Positions 39,136 to 52,139 of a stretch of 64,000 bases of DNA are shown here, one piece after another (within the stretch, counting starts at the first letter, position 1; the number at the start of each line of letters is the position of its first letter). Source of the stretch: Amoebidium appalachense (lineage: Eukaryota > Ichthyosporea). The stretch lies in contig CAVNZM010000002.1 of the NCBI GenBank assembly GCA_963693365.1, positions 13,826,001 through 13,890,000 on the forward strand, given 5' to 3'. The translations under genes were made by a program, and so were the position numbers. A model generated the notes under the pieces. The model was not told the DNA's origin, made no database searches, and worked only from the letters and a program-made list of their open reading frames with translations.

Positions 39136-42100
39136 GGGCAGGGAGGGAGGGGGGGATCCAAATCTAAGGAGCCAAATTCTCACCCGGTTGAAGTTAACTG
39201 TGCTGCCCATCCATGCCGACCCTGGGCTGGGGCTTGATGGGTGGTTGTAGATGTCCCCGGGGTTGCTGGTGGACGGTTTGTGTGCACGATGCTTCAACTT
39301 ACGTGACCCTATAGAACCCCCCACCAGCCAAACTCGTAAATTTACAGGAAAATTTGATTCCTCGATACTCCCCTCCCCACTCCCCCCCCCTCCCCCAACA
39401 TACACACACCGTTTTAAGACAATTTTTTTCTGGCCATGAGGAATGTGAGGGTCGTTCAAGGGAGGCAAACTAACCTGCCGACAGAGAGTGTGTGTATGTA
39501 GGACTGGGTGTGCCCCCGAGGAGGGCGGGGGGAGGGGGGGGGGGGGGGGGGATCGACAGTGAGGACAGAAGTGGATGACCGCAGTGGCAGATGCACACGC
39601 CTGGTAGGTGAAGCTGTGTGTGTGGGGGTGGAATGGTGTGGAAGGTGCGGAAAGGTATGCGTGGGAAGACGACGGGCAGGGGGGACGGGGGAAGGGGGGA
39701 AGGAGGGGGGGGGGGGGAGGAGGGAGAGGGGGGAGGGGGGAGGGGGGGGAGGTTGGTTCCTACCGGGCTGTTTCTGGATCTTAACCCAGCTCCTGTCCTC
39801 TGTGTATCGCCACATCTCATCCTCCCCATCCTCGCAGTAGAAGTGCACCCACACCATGTAGAGCTCTTCGGGCTTAAGCCCTTTGACACTCAGCTGGAAA
39901 TGGGGGAGGAGGGGGGGGAAGGGGGGAGGCGTGGCAGGTGTGAGGGAGAGGGGTGGGGGAGGGGGGGAGGAGGGGGGAGAGGAGGGAGAGTGAGGGAGGG
40001 AGGGGGGTGAGAGGGAAGGAGAACGAGAGAGGGCCGTTGGGGAGGGGGGGGGCGGGCGAGAGAGGGGGTCGGGGAGGGGGGGGGGGGATAAGGTTGGATT
40101 TGGGTTTGTGAGGGGGGAGGGGAACGCATGCCATTAGCGTTGGGGCATAGGGAGAGTGGGTGTGCAGAAAGAGGAGGGCAAGGGTGGAGAGGGCAGGGGT
40201 GAGAGGGAGTGGGGTTTGGTCGTATGCGGATGTTGTAAATGTGTGCTTGGAAGGGAAATGGGGGAAATCGGCGGAAGGGAGTTATTAGTGGGTTGTTCAT
40301 ACATGAGTATGGTATTTGGTCAAGGTGGGGCTCAGGGGTTGAAATGCCTACAATTGCATTGGGGTGATTGAAGATTAGAGAAAGTATTATGGGAAATATT
40401 GCCAAAGGGAGAGCCTCCGGGAAGGGGGTGGGGGCGGGGGGGGGGGGGGGGGGGAGGGGGGGGGAGAAGGAGAAAGAGAGAGAAAACAAGACAAGCTGAA
40501 ATGTGGGTGGAAGTATTGGGGGAAGGGGGGGGCGGGAGGGGAGAAGGAAGTACCTTGATGGTAGGGAACATCTGCCGGCCCCTTCCTGACGTCACCATCT
40601 CGTTTGTGTGCACAAAAAACTGCGCCCAAAGGTCTGCATTGAGTAGACTGATGCTTACGCCAGGGTGTCCGTTGCTGTCTGTGACTTCATACACCCCTCT
40701 GCCAATAGATTGTTAGACTTTATATTTTTGACATATGCATTTAGAGGACCGACGTCTTTACTCTTCAAATCCTGGAACGTTTATTCGTTCACTCCCCCCC
40801 CCACCCCCCTCCTCCTCCCCCCCGCCATCCTCCCACAAAACCCCCCCCCCCCCCCCCCCCCTCCCTCCTCCCCTAGCCCCTCGGGCCCTGTTCTAATCCA
40901 CAAGCACACACGTTCAAAGTGCCCCTTTCTCATCCCTCCGCCCCCCTCCGGCGGCCTTCGATCTTCCATTTTACCTATATTAGAGAAGCAATGAGAGTGT
41001 GGCATTGGCAAGAGAATGGCGGCACATCACTGAATGTTTGCAACCTTGCAGCATGCATGTGTGGTGGGCCGTATATTTGGTGGAGGGTGAGGTGATATTT
41101 GCCCTCAATGCGGCGGGGAGGGGGGGGGGGGGGGAGGGAGGAAGGGGGGGCGGGGGAGGGTGGGGGGGAGAATGAAGAGGAGACAAGGGGGGGGAGGGGG
41201 GGGGGGGGGGAGGGGGGGGGGGAGGGGGAGGGGGGAAGGGGGGGGGGAGGGTGAAGAGGAGACAGGCAGGAGCAGGAGAGGGTTGAGGGAGGGGGGCTCG
41301 TGCACACACGGGGCTAGGCCGGTAGGTGGGTGGGTTGGGGGGGAGGGGGGGGGGGAGGGGGTGGAGGAATGGGAATTGGGGGGGGGGGGGGGGGAAGGGG
41401 GGGGGAGGGGGGGGGGGGAGAAGGGAGGGAGGAAGGGGAGGGGGGGGGGAGTATACTGACCCAGGCAGAAGGCTTTGCACATCCTTTTGTGTTGGGCCAC
41501 TTTGCACGGTCTCAAATGGAATCTCATCCATGGAGCCAGCCGGGCTACCGCTGAGAGAACCACCAATAGAGTTTCCGTATGAGGATACATCGTCCCAGAA
41601 CCCTCCACTGTGTGTGCGCATGACTGGGCTGTTTTTTTTTTTGTTTTTTTTTTTTGTTTGGTGGGGGGAGGGGGAGGGGGGGGGGGGGGGGGGAGAGGGA
41701 GAGGGGAAGGGGGGGAGGCAGGGGTACTTGGTTCTGGGTCGAGGGGAGAAGGCAGGAAGAGGGGGGAGGGGGAGGAGGGGGAGGGGAGGAGAGGAGAGAG
41801 GGGGCGGGGGAAGGGGGGAGAGGGAGGGAAAGGCGGTGGTTTGGAGAGGTTAGAAATGATGCTAGACAGTATGAAGCAAATAACCGAGATGTATTGGTAG
41901 TATCGCGCTGGGGAAGGGGGGAGGGGGCGGGAGGGCATGGGAAAAGCGGGGGGAAGGGGGGCAGGGGGGGGGGGGGGGGTTGGGGAGGACCAGGTGGGGG
42001 GGCACGTCGAAGACAGATAAGGTAGAAGCAAGGAGAAGCTACGGACACACGTGTGGTGCAGGGGAAGAGTTGAAATTAGAAGGTAGGAGGAGGGGAGGGG

Positions 42101-43249
42101 GAATGGGGCGAGGAGGGGGGATGTGAGGGTTGGAATGCTTGATTGGTAAGCTTGGAAGAGCGTGAAAAGTGGGGAATGTGGGCTGATTTAAAAGAGGGCA
42201 CCACATGAATCTATAGACCCACCTTTTGATGCTCAGTTGGCTCATGTTGGGTAGGGACTGGGGAATGGGCAGGTTTGCTTGCGCAAAAGACGACGGCGTC
42301 AACGCGTTGAGATTAGGCCCCACGTGCATGGATGTGATTGGCCGTGGAACCATCGCAATCGGTGTAGATCCACCAATAGATTGCGAGGATGCATACCCCA
42401 TGGGAATGCCCCCTTGACCTGAGATGCTCGACATGGCAAAGACATTCTGCGGCGCGACGGATGGATTCATTCGGAAAGTCTGAAAATTGGGCGCGAACAT
42501 CATGTTACCCTCCAGGTTTGACTGCGCCATAGGCTGGGTGAACGTATGGGGTGCTGCCAGGGAGGGGCTCATTAGTGAATTTCGGGGAATTTTCGCTGGG
42601 GAGGATGGGGCGGAGCACGCGTGAAAATGAATTTGCGAAGGGAGGGGCAATCCTTGGGGGTTTTCGAGCAAATCTTGAAGCTGTTGGGCTGCGGTCATGG
42701 CAGCGGCTGCCGTGTTGAAATCCTGCCGGGTGCTGCAAATTTGCTCTTGGACCCCTCCAGACATATTGCTGTCTTCTGACTGGTCGGTTGTCATGCGTGA
42801 TCCCTCTGCATCTTCGTCTGGCATGGTGTTGCTGCAAAGGTATTCTGTTGGGTGGGATATGCGCCTGTTAGTCTCATGTAAACCCCCCCCCCCCCCCCCC
42901 CCCTCCCCCCTCTTCCTCGGGGGCTGCCCAGGCTACACATTGACCCGCAGGTCCATTTATTAGCTTACGGCACAGCCATGCATGCATAATCCGCTATTCT
43001 AACACCACCATTAAACATCACAGTAACGTCTGCAGCTTAGTGTCTCCCCCCCCCCCCCCTCCCCCCCCCCCCCCCTTGTGTCGCACACACACAAACACAC
43101 GCAGACACATAGACACACAAACACACATGCACAGCGAACGCACGCACACAAACACATGCACACATACCACCAGACAACATCACACCGTCTAAAGTACACG
43201 GTAGGAGTCTGGAAGGGTAAAGGGTGGGTTTGGGTTTTTTTTTTTTTTT

Positions 43250-43280
<31 letters not shown>

Positions 43281-44492
43281 GAGGGGGGGGGAGGGGGGGG
43301 GGGAGGGGGGGCTTACGGTTGACGATTTGCTCAAGGTCGTCAACATCCATTTTGTTGTTCATTCCGCCATCCTGCAGGTATCAACCAAGTAAATATGGTC
43401 AGGTACGAAGAATTTCTTCTTTTCATTCTCTTCAGGCGCTCCCTTCCCCCCCCCCTCCCCCCCCCTTCCCCCCTTCCATTCTGCTAGGGTTACCTTCCTT
43501 TCACCGGGTCCTAGACCCAAACACAGCAACAGCCTTAAACCGGCAGTAATGAGATTGCACTTGACATAGCATGATATGTATGGAGAAAAGGAGAAGAAAC
43601 TGAAGCACACACATACAGACACGGCAGCATTTGCACTTACCCACAAACTCACACCCATCCACCCATCGACAAACCCACCCACACACACTCATAGACACAC
43701 TCATACACACAGGAAGGAAAAGAAGGCCTTGTCACTATCACGATACAAATTACAAAGAAAGGAAAAGAAGGACTTGTCACCATCACGATACAAATTACAA
43801 AGAAAGTGTTCACACGGTATTAGAGTGCATTTTTTTTGTGTCTCTGCTCGCAAACAGAGCTCAGGTTTGGGCACATGGGATTGCATTTCTTTTTTGTATA
43901 TGCACTTTCTTTTTGTGGAAAGGGGATGGTGTGGGAGAGAGGGGGAGATGCGGAGGGGAGGGGTGTGGAAAGCCAAGAACCTTTTTTGAAGGGGGGGGGG
44001 GGGGTTTAAGGGTTTTTAGTGCAAAGATGTTTATACCTGATCTATGTTTGTGCCCCACTCGCACGAATCCAAAAGGTTGGTTAGATCGTCACCCGGATCC
44101 AGACCTTGTCTGATTTGAGGCAGAATGCTGGGGTCTACACGGTGTGCTAGCTGCACACTGTCCTGTGGGCGATATTTTGTACTATAAGTGTGCAAGTACA
44201 GTACACAGAAACGGTGGGGAATTTCTTTCAAAAGGTTATTTCGTATCCGATTGAAATACTTATGGGTCATTTATCCCCCCCCCCCTCCCCCTCCTCCTTC
44301 CTCCTCTTCTAACTATATTGTTGTGATTCAACATATGTCACGGCAGTCACTCTTGGGGCCTGGAATACTCGTATGTACCAATTCAACGAGTGATCAGATA
44401 CCGTGGAAACATGGATTTCGTCGTTCGTCATTAGCCTTGCTTACTGTGTGGCAGTATCGCAGGGCTCGGTTGTGTGTGTGTGTGTAGGGGAG

Positions 44493-44559
<67 letters not shown>

Positions 44560-44612
44560 AGTGTTACAAGTGTGTGCGTTTGTATGTGGGTGGGGTGAAG
44601 AGGAGCGGGGGG

Positions 44613-44650
<38 letters not shown>

Positions 44651-45169
44651 GGGGGGGGGGGGATCACCTGTGTTTGTGCATGCCTGCTCGTTTGTACCAG
44701 TTGGTGCATACTTCTTCCAAATATGCCATAATGTAGAGTGCAGGTGCAATGTATATATAACGCCATAATATATATATGTGCAGGTCACTAATAGTATATT
44801 GGGCACGCAAATGTGTGTGTTGTTTGTTTGTTTTTTTGTTTGTCACAGAGTGTGTGCGTGCATGAGCGTGAGCGTGAGCGTGTGTGCGTGTGTGTGCGCG
44901 CGCGAGAGTGCGTATGTGTGCGTGCGTGCATGCATGCCTGCTTGCACGTGTGTGTGCCTGTGTGCGTGGGTGCATGTTGGTGTGTGCGGGTGCGTGCATG
45001 GCCTTATAAATCACCAGCTGCACCAACGTACTTTAAGCAGTTGTTTTACGTCATCATCCTTCAGTTCCCGGACGGAAGCTTGTTGTGATGACGTCATATT
45101 GGTGTCCTCCCCAAGCAACAGTCGGATCTCCTTATCGAACAGCTGGTCCCCCGCGTCTGAAGGCATCAT
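36626..45169 (-). CDS. T-box transcription factor
   Basis: Exons in coding order: 45169-45032, 44162-44037, 43371-43317, 42844-42223, 41628-41461, 40698-40554, 39893-39764, 39308-39184, 38833-38702, 37926-37070, 36995-36626. All phases agree and the sum is 955 codons plus TGA. The T-box covers about residues 382-580 over five exons: [23 protein letters not shown], a Trp-rich strand ([13 protein letters not shown]), [12 protein letters not shown] (family HPDSPxxGxxWM), VRLTNHQ (family KLTNN), [17 protein letters not shown] (family TAYQNxxITxLKI) and NPMAKSQ (family NPFAKGF). It binds DNA as a nuclear regulator. The N-terminal 310 residues are rich in Ser, Met, Gln and acidic residues; the C-terminal tail is Ser/Pro-rich. 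Start: first ATG of the first exon. Brachyury, Tbx7/8 or another class cannot be decided by eye. The last intron is only 74 bp. Confidence 0.9.
38009..38040. repeat. Poly-G tract in T-box intron
   Basis: About 30 G on the + strand, so C on the sense strand. Confidence 0.85.
38264..38620. repeat. Poly-C and (CA)n arrays in T-box intron
   Basis: C50 at 38264-38313, then CA-rich DNA with a pure run at 38515-38608 and (GCAC)n. Confidence 0.9.
39103..39134. repeat. Poly-G tract in T-box intron
   Basis: About 32 G on the + strand between T-box exons 8 and 9. Confidence 0.85.
39898..40552. repeat. Purine-rich (GGGA)n-type intron
   Basis: Almost only G and A on the + strand for much of the intron (for example 39900-40110 and 40425-40485), that is, polypyrimidine on the sense strand of the T-box gene. 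Confidence 0.8.
41105..41455. repeat. 350-bp G-rich (GGGGA-type) tract
   Basis: Near-continuous G runs with single A on the + strand, ending eight bases before the donor of the exon 41628-41461. The sense strand is C/T-rich. Confidence 0.85.
41631..42000. repeat. T-tracts and G/A-rich repeat
   Basis: T-tracts at 41631-41656, then GGGGAGGG-type repeats to about 42000, in the intron before the long N-terminal exon. Confidence 0.8.
43236..43311. repeat. T(n)G(n) compound tract
   Basis: About 23 T then about 50 G-rich bases, ending at the donor of the exon 43371-43317. Confidence 0.9.
43726..43809. repeat. Tandem duplication of about 38 bp
   Basis: GGAAAAGAAGGCCTTGTCAC with TATCACGATACAAATTACAAAGAAA occurs twice in a row (GACTTGTCACCATC in the second copy). 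Two near-identical copies in a T-box intron. Confidence 0.8.
44494..44663. repeat. (TG)n and poly-G
   Basis: (TG)n at 44494-44557, then G-tract 44608-44650. Intron 1 of the T-box gene. Confidence 0.9.
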
Positions 45170-47762
45170 CTTCACGAAGCTTTATTTCTGTTCAGGAAAA
45201 ATTGTTAGAGAAAATGACATTGCCAAACTCTCGGGCTGAAGTTAGCTCTAATCTTAAGTCTTAGGGTTATCATGATTAGTATGTCCGCCTGAATCACAGG
45301 ACTGAGCACTGCGGCTGCTAATAATCATAAGAAATCATGTTACAGATTTTTAATGGCTTTAACTTTGAAAACCAAGAGGCCCAACGTAAGGTATAGTGGT
45401 CTGGCAGTGGAAGGAAATTTAATGGGGGAAATTTGAAGGTGTCTTTAACTTGAGCCAGACAGTTGCCACACCTCATAAATCATTGAACCCCTGACTGGTA
45501 AAGGGTCTCCTGACAGTGTCATAAATTCTCCGTGTGTGCCTCTTAAATATCTGCTGGATTGAAGAAGAAAGAAGCAACATTTCCGTTTGTTGGCCGTGCA
45601 AACTGTGGTGGCCCCCCCTCCCCCCTCAACCCACTTCATCAACCCCCCCCCCCCCCCTCCCCCTCCCACAGCATAGAAAGCAAACCTCTTTCAAAGCTAC
45701 TGTATTCAGGCTTTTTCATCAGACATGCAGTGCAAGCGATTCGCAAGCAATTTGTAGGGTTTTGTGCGTCTGCCATATTACAGCAGCAATCATCCACCCA
45801 ACAGTCCCCACACGGGTGTCCACCCGGCCCAACGATTGGCAAAAGCATGCACCACCGGTCCCATTCCAGCGTTCAGTGGTGGCCCTACCATAGTTTCAAT
45901 TTCAATGCTGAGTCAACTTTCATCGTTTTTTATTTAGAGTTCATTTGGTTATGAGGTGGTCATATGGTCCTATATCCCCATAACAATTTATGTACCCACA
46001 GGGAAGATTGTATATATATTTCCAATTGAACACCAAGACACCTTGAACTCCCTTGCACCTGTGACGCCTTCCCCAGTCCATAATAGAATTATATAATAAT
46101 GGTCATACACGAACACAGAGGGGTTGAAAATCCATATTCTCAATAAGAAACGTACCTCAAAAATCGGCAGAATCTGTATGACTTGGAGCTTGAAAACCTA
46201 GGTGGTTGTTCACAAGCCAGCACGATGTCAACTCGTAGTTTTTTGCCAAGTGGCAAACTGCAATGCTCTGGTGCCGAGGTAAATAGCCTGCACTATACGT
46301 ATACTATAGGGGAAAAAAAAAAAAATGAAAATAACGTTTAAATATGCACGTGTCGGCTTAACGTGTATGTTCCTCTCGCAAGGTGAACAGGCTCTTGCAC
46401 ACAAGGAAACAACACACGAAGCCCCACATCCAAGCTCCAGGTATATCCTATGATATGCCCCAAGGTCAACAGAGATCACATTCACACAATACACACACAC
46501 ACCCAAATAATATGTGTGTGGTCGTCCGCGAGGGAACTATACTAACACATGAAAAGTGTTTCTGTAGGATATAACTCACAAATGCGGGGGAGAGTCAGTA
46601 CACCGTCTTTCCGAATCGAAGACTCTGAGCCAACAACCGAAAAATGGAACAGAACTCCGATTGGTCGAATGCGGTTTCGACCAGCGCTTCAAAATTAGCC
46701 TTATATGGTGTTACTTTGGCAGATTCTCAAGATGGCCGCTTCCAAGCTAAAGCTCCAGTTGAAAGCCACAAATCCACTATTTTTGTGTCCCAATCTCGTT
46801 TTTTGGTTTAATTAAACGCACTCGCCATCAATTCCACAGGAAGAAGTGACTCGTCGGAACAATATAAACTAATACCGTCACGGCGCTCCCTAACACTATG
46901 CCATGCTTTTTTTACCCAGCTCCAAAATCTTGCCAATCGTCTGTGAGCAAACATGTCCAACCAATGGAAACCTCGATTCGATCGAGGCGAGGCTCAATCT
47001 AGATTGGCTAAATGCGCACCACCCGTTTGGTTCATGCTCCTGGTACGTGTGCCGTTTACGCAAGTTGTACAAAGTGCTGGAACTAAGAAGGCTGGGCATT
47101 GTGGGCAAGGGGCCGTGCACCGCCGCGACCCTTGACCGGCAGCCGGGGCCGCGTGACCCTGCCCTGCAGTCACGCGGCATCCGGTCGGCTTAGGTTTGCT
47201 GCCTCCAGGATCAGAGTTACGGCAAGAGCTTATTGAGTAATAACGACTGGAGAGTATACGTAGCTATAGAGAGGTGTGGAGGGGGCGGAAGATCTGGAGG
47301 GGGAGGGGGGAGGGGGAGGAGGGGGAGGGGGGCAGGGCCGTGGGTGGGGTGTGAGGGGAATATCGAAGTGATGGTCAGACGTGTGTGTGTGTGTGTGTGG
47401 ATAATAAACGATTGCATCCAGCAGGTGCCCTATGTTGTCCCGATTCGTATCAGTCATGGTTCCGAGCTGTTTGCCATGCCGAAAAAAATTCGTACTTTTT
47501 TTTATAAATCTTTCATCAAATCAGATTAATCATTACCGGGTATCTGCCCAAGGTAGACAGTGACTGTCACTACTACGAGATGCGGGCATGAGTTTATTAT
47601 ATATTAGCCTAATGAATTATCGGATAGATCACACACACACACAGGTATAAGTACATACACATATCTACTACACACATCAGAAACACTCACCATGAGCAAG
47701 TGTGATGATGATATACATGATCATGATGATGGTACACACTAAGCACACATACTATTGTAATT

Positions 47763-47834
<72 letters not shown>

Positions 47835-47922
47835 GATATAAAATATAATATGTGTACACAGCAGCGCACAAATTCAAAGACACACCGCACAACCTCAAAC
47901 ACGCAGTGCCACACACAACGTG

Positions 47923-47964
<42 letters not shown>

Positions 47965-48552
47965 ACACAAACATTCAGACACATACATACACACACACAC
48001 AGAGAGAAATAGAGACACGCACACACACACACATGTCAACACACACAACCATACACGCACGCACACGCACACGCACACACAAACGCCAAACACAAGCATG
48101 CGCGCACCCACCCACCCACCCACCCAAACACATCATACACACACACATACACACACGCGTCGTACACGTGTGACACACGTGGCACACACCAGGATATCGA
48201 TGGTTCTCAGGACGATAGACAACTTACCCCTGATTGGACAAGCCAAGATCTGATTAGGAAATCAGGGGAGAACGTAAAGGAGCCGTCAGGCCCCTCTCGT
48301 TGGGGGGGAGAGCGAAAGGCCCACCATTGTTGGGTCCGGGCACACTTCTAATTAGGGTTATTATATCCTTTTGGTAAAGGTTTTATTTTGGTGAAATAAT
48401 ATTAACTATATGTTTAAGTTGTTTCACTTTACGGTGATCTCCCTATACTATGGGCTATCATCCTGTGAACCTTTGTCGTGCACACACGGGTACACTCATA
48501 CTGTAACATACGTACACACAAGACACACACACAAGCACACACACACACACAC

Positions 48553-48585
<33 letters not shown>

Positions 48586-49446
48586 GCGCGCGAATGAGTG
48601 CGCGCGCGCGAGCGCACGTGGCATGCGCGTGCCCACACACACGTACACACATGCACACACTGGCACGCACACGAACGAACCCTCCCCTCCACCCCCCCCC
48701 CTCCCCCCCACCCCCCCCCATCCCCACCTCTACTAGTGTTTAATTGGGCCTGCTCTCCATTGTCTCTACCCAAACAAATGTACATGTGCTTGCCCAGGGA
48801 TATGTGTCTACATTGAAGCCTACAGGCGTGCACACATATGCATACCGGCAAAGTTCCCACTTTAGTACCCTATTCATGTGATCCATATGATGCGCAAAGC
48901 CTACTAGACGTGATACACAAAGTTAAAAAAAAAAGTGGGAACTTTGAAAATAGGGGCTAATTATCTTAACTTTTCAGGGACCATAGCCTAATTGATCTTA
49001 AATGTTTCCTGGGGGTGGGTTGTGTCCGCTGGGGGGGGGGGGGGGGGGGGGGGTTCAAAATAATATGTACTGTAGGCCGACTATAATACTTAGCCTGAGC
49101 TCAAGGGCAGTCATCTCAACTTTGCAAGACTCCAAACAATGATCTTACACACAAACAAACTCCAATCAATGGTGGTTCCGTGGTTCCGTGGCAGCTAAGG
49201 GCACATGTGGCTTTCAAATTGCTTACATATCACGGCGGTCTGTGCACATAAGGCGCACTTGCCAACGTCTGTGTGTACGTGTGTGTGAGTGAGTGTGTGT
49301 GTGTGTGGGGGGGGGGGGGAGGGAGGGCAGGAGGGGGAGGGGGGGTGTGCGCGCGCGCGTGCGCGTGCGTGCGTGTGCATGAGTGTGGGTGTCTGTATAT
49401 GTGTGTGTCTGCGCACGTGCGCGTGTGTGTGTATATATGTGTGTGT

Positions 49447-49612
49447 GTATGTGTATGAATTTAGTCGATGTGTAATAGTGTGCGCACGTGTGTGTGTATA
49501 TATGTGTCTGTGTATGTGTATGAATTTAGTCGATGTGTAATAGTGTGTGCACGTGTGTGTGTATGTGTATGAATTTAGTCGATGTGTAATAGGGTGTGCA
49601 CGTGTGCGCTTG
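49447..49612. repeat. Tandem repeat, three copies of about 50-65 bp
   Basis: Each copy holds TATGAATTTAGTCGATGTGT followed by AATAGKGTGYGCACGTGTG. The third copy is shorter in its TG part. Confidence 0.9.
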
Positions 49613-49970
49613 CACGAATGCGTTTGTGTGTGTGTGTCTGGGCATGCTTGAGCTTGTGTGTGGTGTGTGAGTATGATGCTATATACACATCTCTCTCTCT
49701 CTCTCCCCCCCCCCCCCCCCCCTCTTTCTCTCCCCCTCTCTCTTTCTCTCTCTTGAGATCTCCCTGTCCCCCCCCCCCCCCCCCCAACTCCCCACCCCTA
49801 TCTCTCCCTGCGCGCGCGCGCGTGTGTGTGTGCGTGTGCGTGCGTGCATGTGTGTGTGTGTGTTTGTATGTGTGTCTGTGCGTGTGCGTATGTGTGACGT
49901 GTGTGTGTGTTTGTGTTTGTGTGTGTGTGTGCGTACGTGTGACGTGTGTGTGTGTGTGTGTGCGTGTGAA

Positions 49971-50046
<76 letters not shown>

Positions 50047-50280
50047 TGTTTGTGCATTATGATACTAATGTGCGTGCCTGTGCTTGAGTCGACGCTTGTG
50101 TGTCCAAACCGATCTGTTCGTCCATGAGTTGCACTCAGTCTGTGTGCACACAAGCAACATGTTCTTGTGCACACACCTCACTTAAATATGTGCCCATTGC
50201 ATGTAGAAGGTCTTTGACTTTCGCTTGCATCGGAAAGTCACTAAATATCGAAAAAACTCCGCACCTCCCTCCCCACATTG

Positions 50281-50288
50281 TTTTTTTT

Positions 50289-50341
<53 letters not shown>
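50281..50341. repeat. T(n)G(n) compound tract
   Basis: T18 followed by about 43 G. Confidence 0.9.
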
Positions 50342-50343
<2 letters not shown>

Positions 50344-50514
50344 ATGGCTAGTGCCGGACACTGTAAGCATGTAGCCTGGCCTTTCAAGATGGATACAAAG
50401 CATAAAGCCTGCCATTACCGACTCTGTGTCCAATGTGTATAATAGTGACCAATTTCAGTCCATTGGTGGTGGGTTCGTGGATGGGTTCCTTGGGGCCTTC
50501 GGGTTGGGGGGGAG

Positions 50515-50554
<40 letters not shown>

Positions 50555-51037
50555 ATGTGTGTGTATGTGTGTATGGGGGGGGGGGGGGGGGGGGGGGGAG
50601 GGGGGTAGGTGCATGTGGGTATAGGCCGGGAGGAGGGGGGCGCGGGGGGAGGGGGGGGGGGGGGAGGCTCCTTCATATATGGATGGTGGGTCCCTCCCCC
50701 CACCCCCCACGCCCCCAAAACCCCCCTCAGAGTTAAAACAGTTGGTTGTTTGAATCCCCCCCCCCCCCCCCCCCCCCACCCACCCCCACCCTTCAACTCC
50801 TACCCTCCTCCCCCCCCCCCTTCCCCCCCATTGGAACACTCATTAGTTAGAGGTGAAGACAACCAGGGTGGTGACAGTGGTGTAGCTTTAGCAATGTATT
50901 TCCTTTTTCACTAGCCGACAAAACATTGGGGCTATTATAGCTTGCCCCTTGTTTTGCGCAAAGATAAGAAATATGCGATGTTCCCATGATACGATGTTGC
51001 ACAGCTCTACCTAATGCACATTCCACGCATGCGACAG

Positions 51038-51080
<43 letters not shown>

Positions 51081-51106
51081 ACCAAAAAAAAAAAAAAAAA
51101 AAAAAA
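51038..51106. repeat. C(n)A(n) compound tract
   Basis: About 43 C, one A-C step, then 22 A: the reverse-complement form of T(n)G(n). Confidence 0.9.
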
Positions 51107-51394
51107 CCTACATTAACAGAGGCTAACCGAAAACAAACTTAATAAAAACAACAAATATGAAACAAAAGAAATGCAACCAATACGAGAATGGAAAACCACG
51201 TAGCCTAAAACGACCAAGGCCGTTACGTCGTGACCAGAGTTGTGGCCTTCACCTGACTAACTAGTTTACATACCTTCATGCATCCCCCGTCTCTGCTACA
51301 GTACTTGATTTCGTTTTCTCGCGGCAGCGCTCCGCGTCATCTGATTGGTTCATGGCCGTGTACACTTGGCCCGCAGCTGCCCATTCGTCGGCGT

Positions 51395-51545
51395 ACTCGA
51401 GGTAACTGTTAAGCAGTGTTAGGGTTAATCTTGATTAAACTGTTAAGCAGTGTTTGGGTTAATCTCGAGGTAACTGTTAATCATGGTCAGGGTTATTCTC
51501 GAGGTGAATAACTGTAAAGACCGAAAACTAATGCTCGAGGTAACC
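51395..51545. repeat. Degenerate tandem repeat with GTTAGGGTTAAT
   Basis: Units of about 35-40 bp containing CTCGAGGTAACTGTTAAKCA and GGGTTAAT or GGGTTATT variants, about four copies. One copy carries TTAGGG. Confidence 0.75.
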
Positions 51546-52133
51546 TTTTTCGTATGTGTATAGCTCTATTTTTAAAAGAAACCAGGCCATGAATTCATGC
51601 TTCCCATGGTGCAATGTATAATAACTAATGGGTGGATTGGTGGCTTGTGTGGGCCTATTTATCTACACATGTGCAATGTAAAAGATGTAGAGAGAGAGCG
51701 TCAGAGCAACGTAGCATACACGTTTGCGACAAAAAAAAGCAACACAGTTGAGTAGGTTTGATTGGAATGTGCTTTCCAAGGAAGCCAGGAGCCTTCCCCC
51801 CCCCCCCCCCCCTCCCCTGTCTGTGCCCAACTCACATACCACCTGCTCTCCCTCTATTTCCATGCTGACCCCCCCCCCCCCCCCCCCCCCCCCCCCGGCC
51901 CCTGGCGCCTCTCTCCCCTTATGTCCCTCCCGTGCGCATGTGTTTTTGCATGAGTGCGTGCGTGTTGATGGGTCGGCTGTGTGTGAGCGTATTCGAGTGT
52001 GTGTGTGTGTTTGTCATCAAAATAAGGGTTGGTAGTGAAGATAAAAAAACGGCAAGGAGGGGAGGGGAGGGGGGGGGGGGGGGAGGGAGGGGATGAAGTA
52101 GCCACATGGGAGATAGGATTAGATCTACTACAA

Positions 52134-52139
52134 TTTATT
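52134..52139 (-). terminator. Poly-A signal of TRANK1-like gene
   Basis: AATAAA on the minus strand, 69 bp past the TAG at 52210-52208; a likely 3'-end signal. Confidence 0.5.

Larger units (their letters stand above)
45170..52133. other. Intergenic, no supported gene
   Basis: This lies between two minus-strand genes. It contains the T-box upstream region, a non-repetitive CpG-richer block at about 46590-47200 with open frames (+ 46903-47193 being the longest) but no family I recognise, CA/TG arrays at 47765-47832, 47923-47963, 48490-48600 and 49820-50055, G and T(n)G(n) tracts at 49031-49052, 50281-50341 and 50514-50660, C(n)A(n) at 51038-51106, and two tandem repeats described separately. 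One or more short genes could be hidden at 46.6-47.5 kb. Confidence 0.5.

Noticed and set aside
41105-42031. Pro-, Gly- or Ser/Pro-rich frames over C/G tracts, for example at 41.1-42.0 and 62.4-63.6 kb
   Set aside because: Homopolymer-derived low complexity; they are interrupted by the real exon phases of the T-box and helicase genes.
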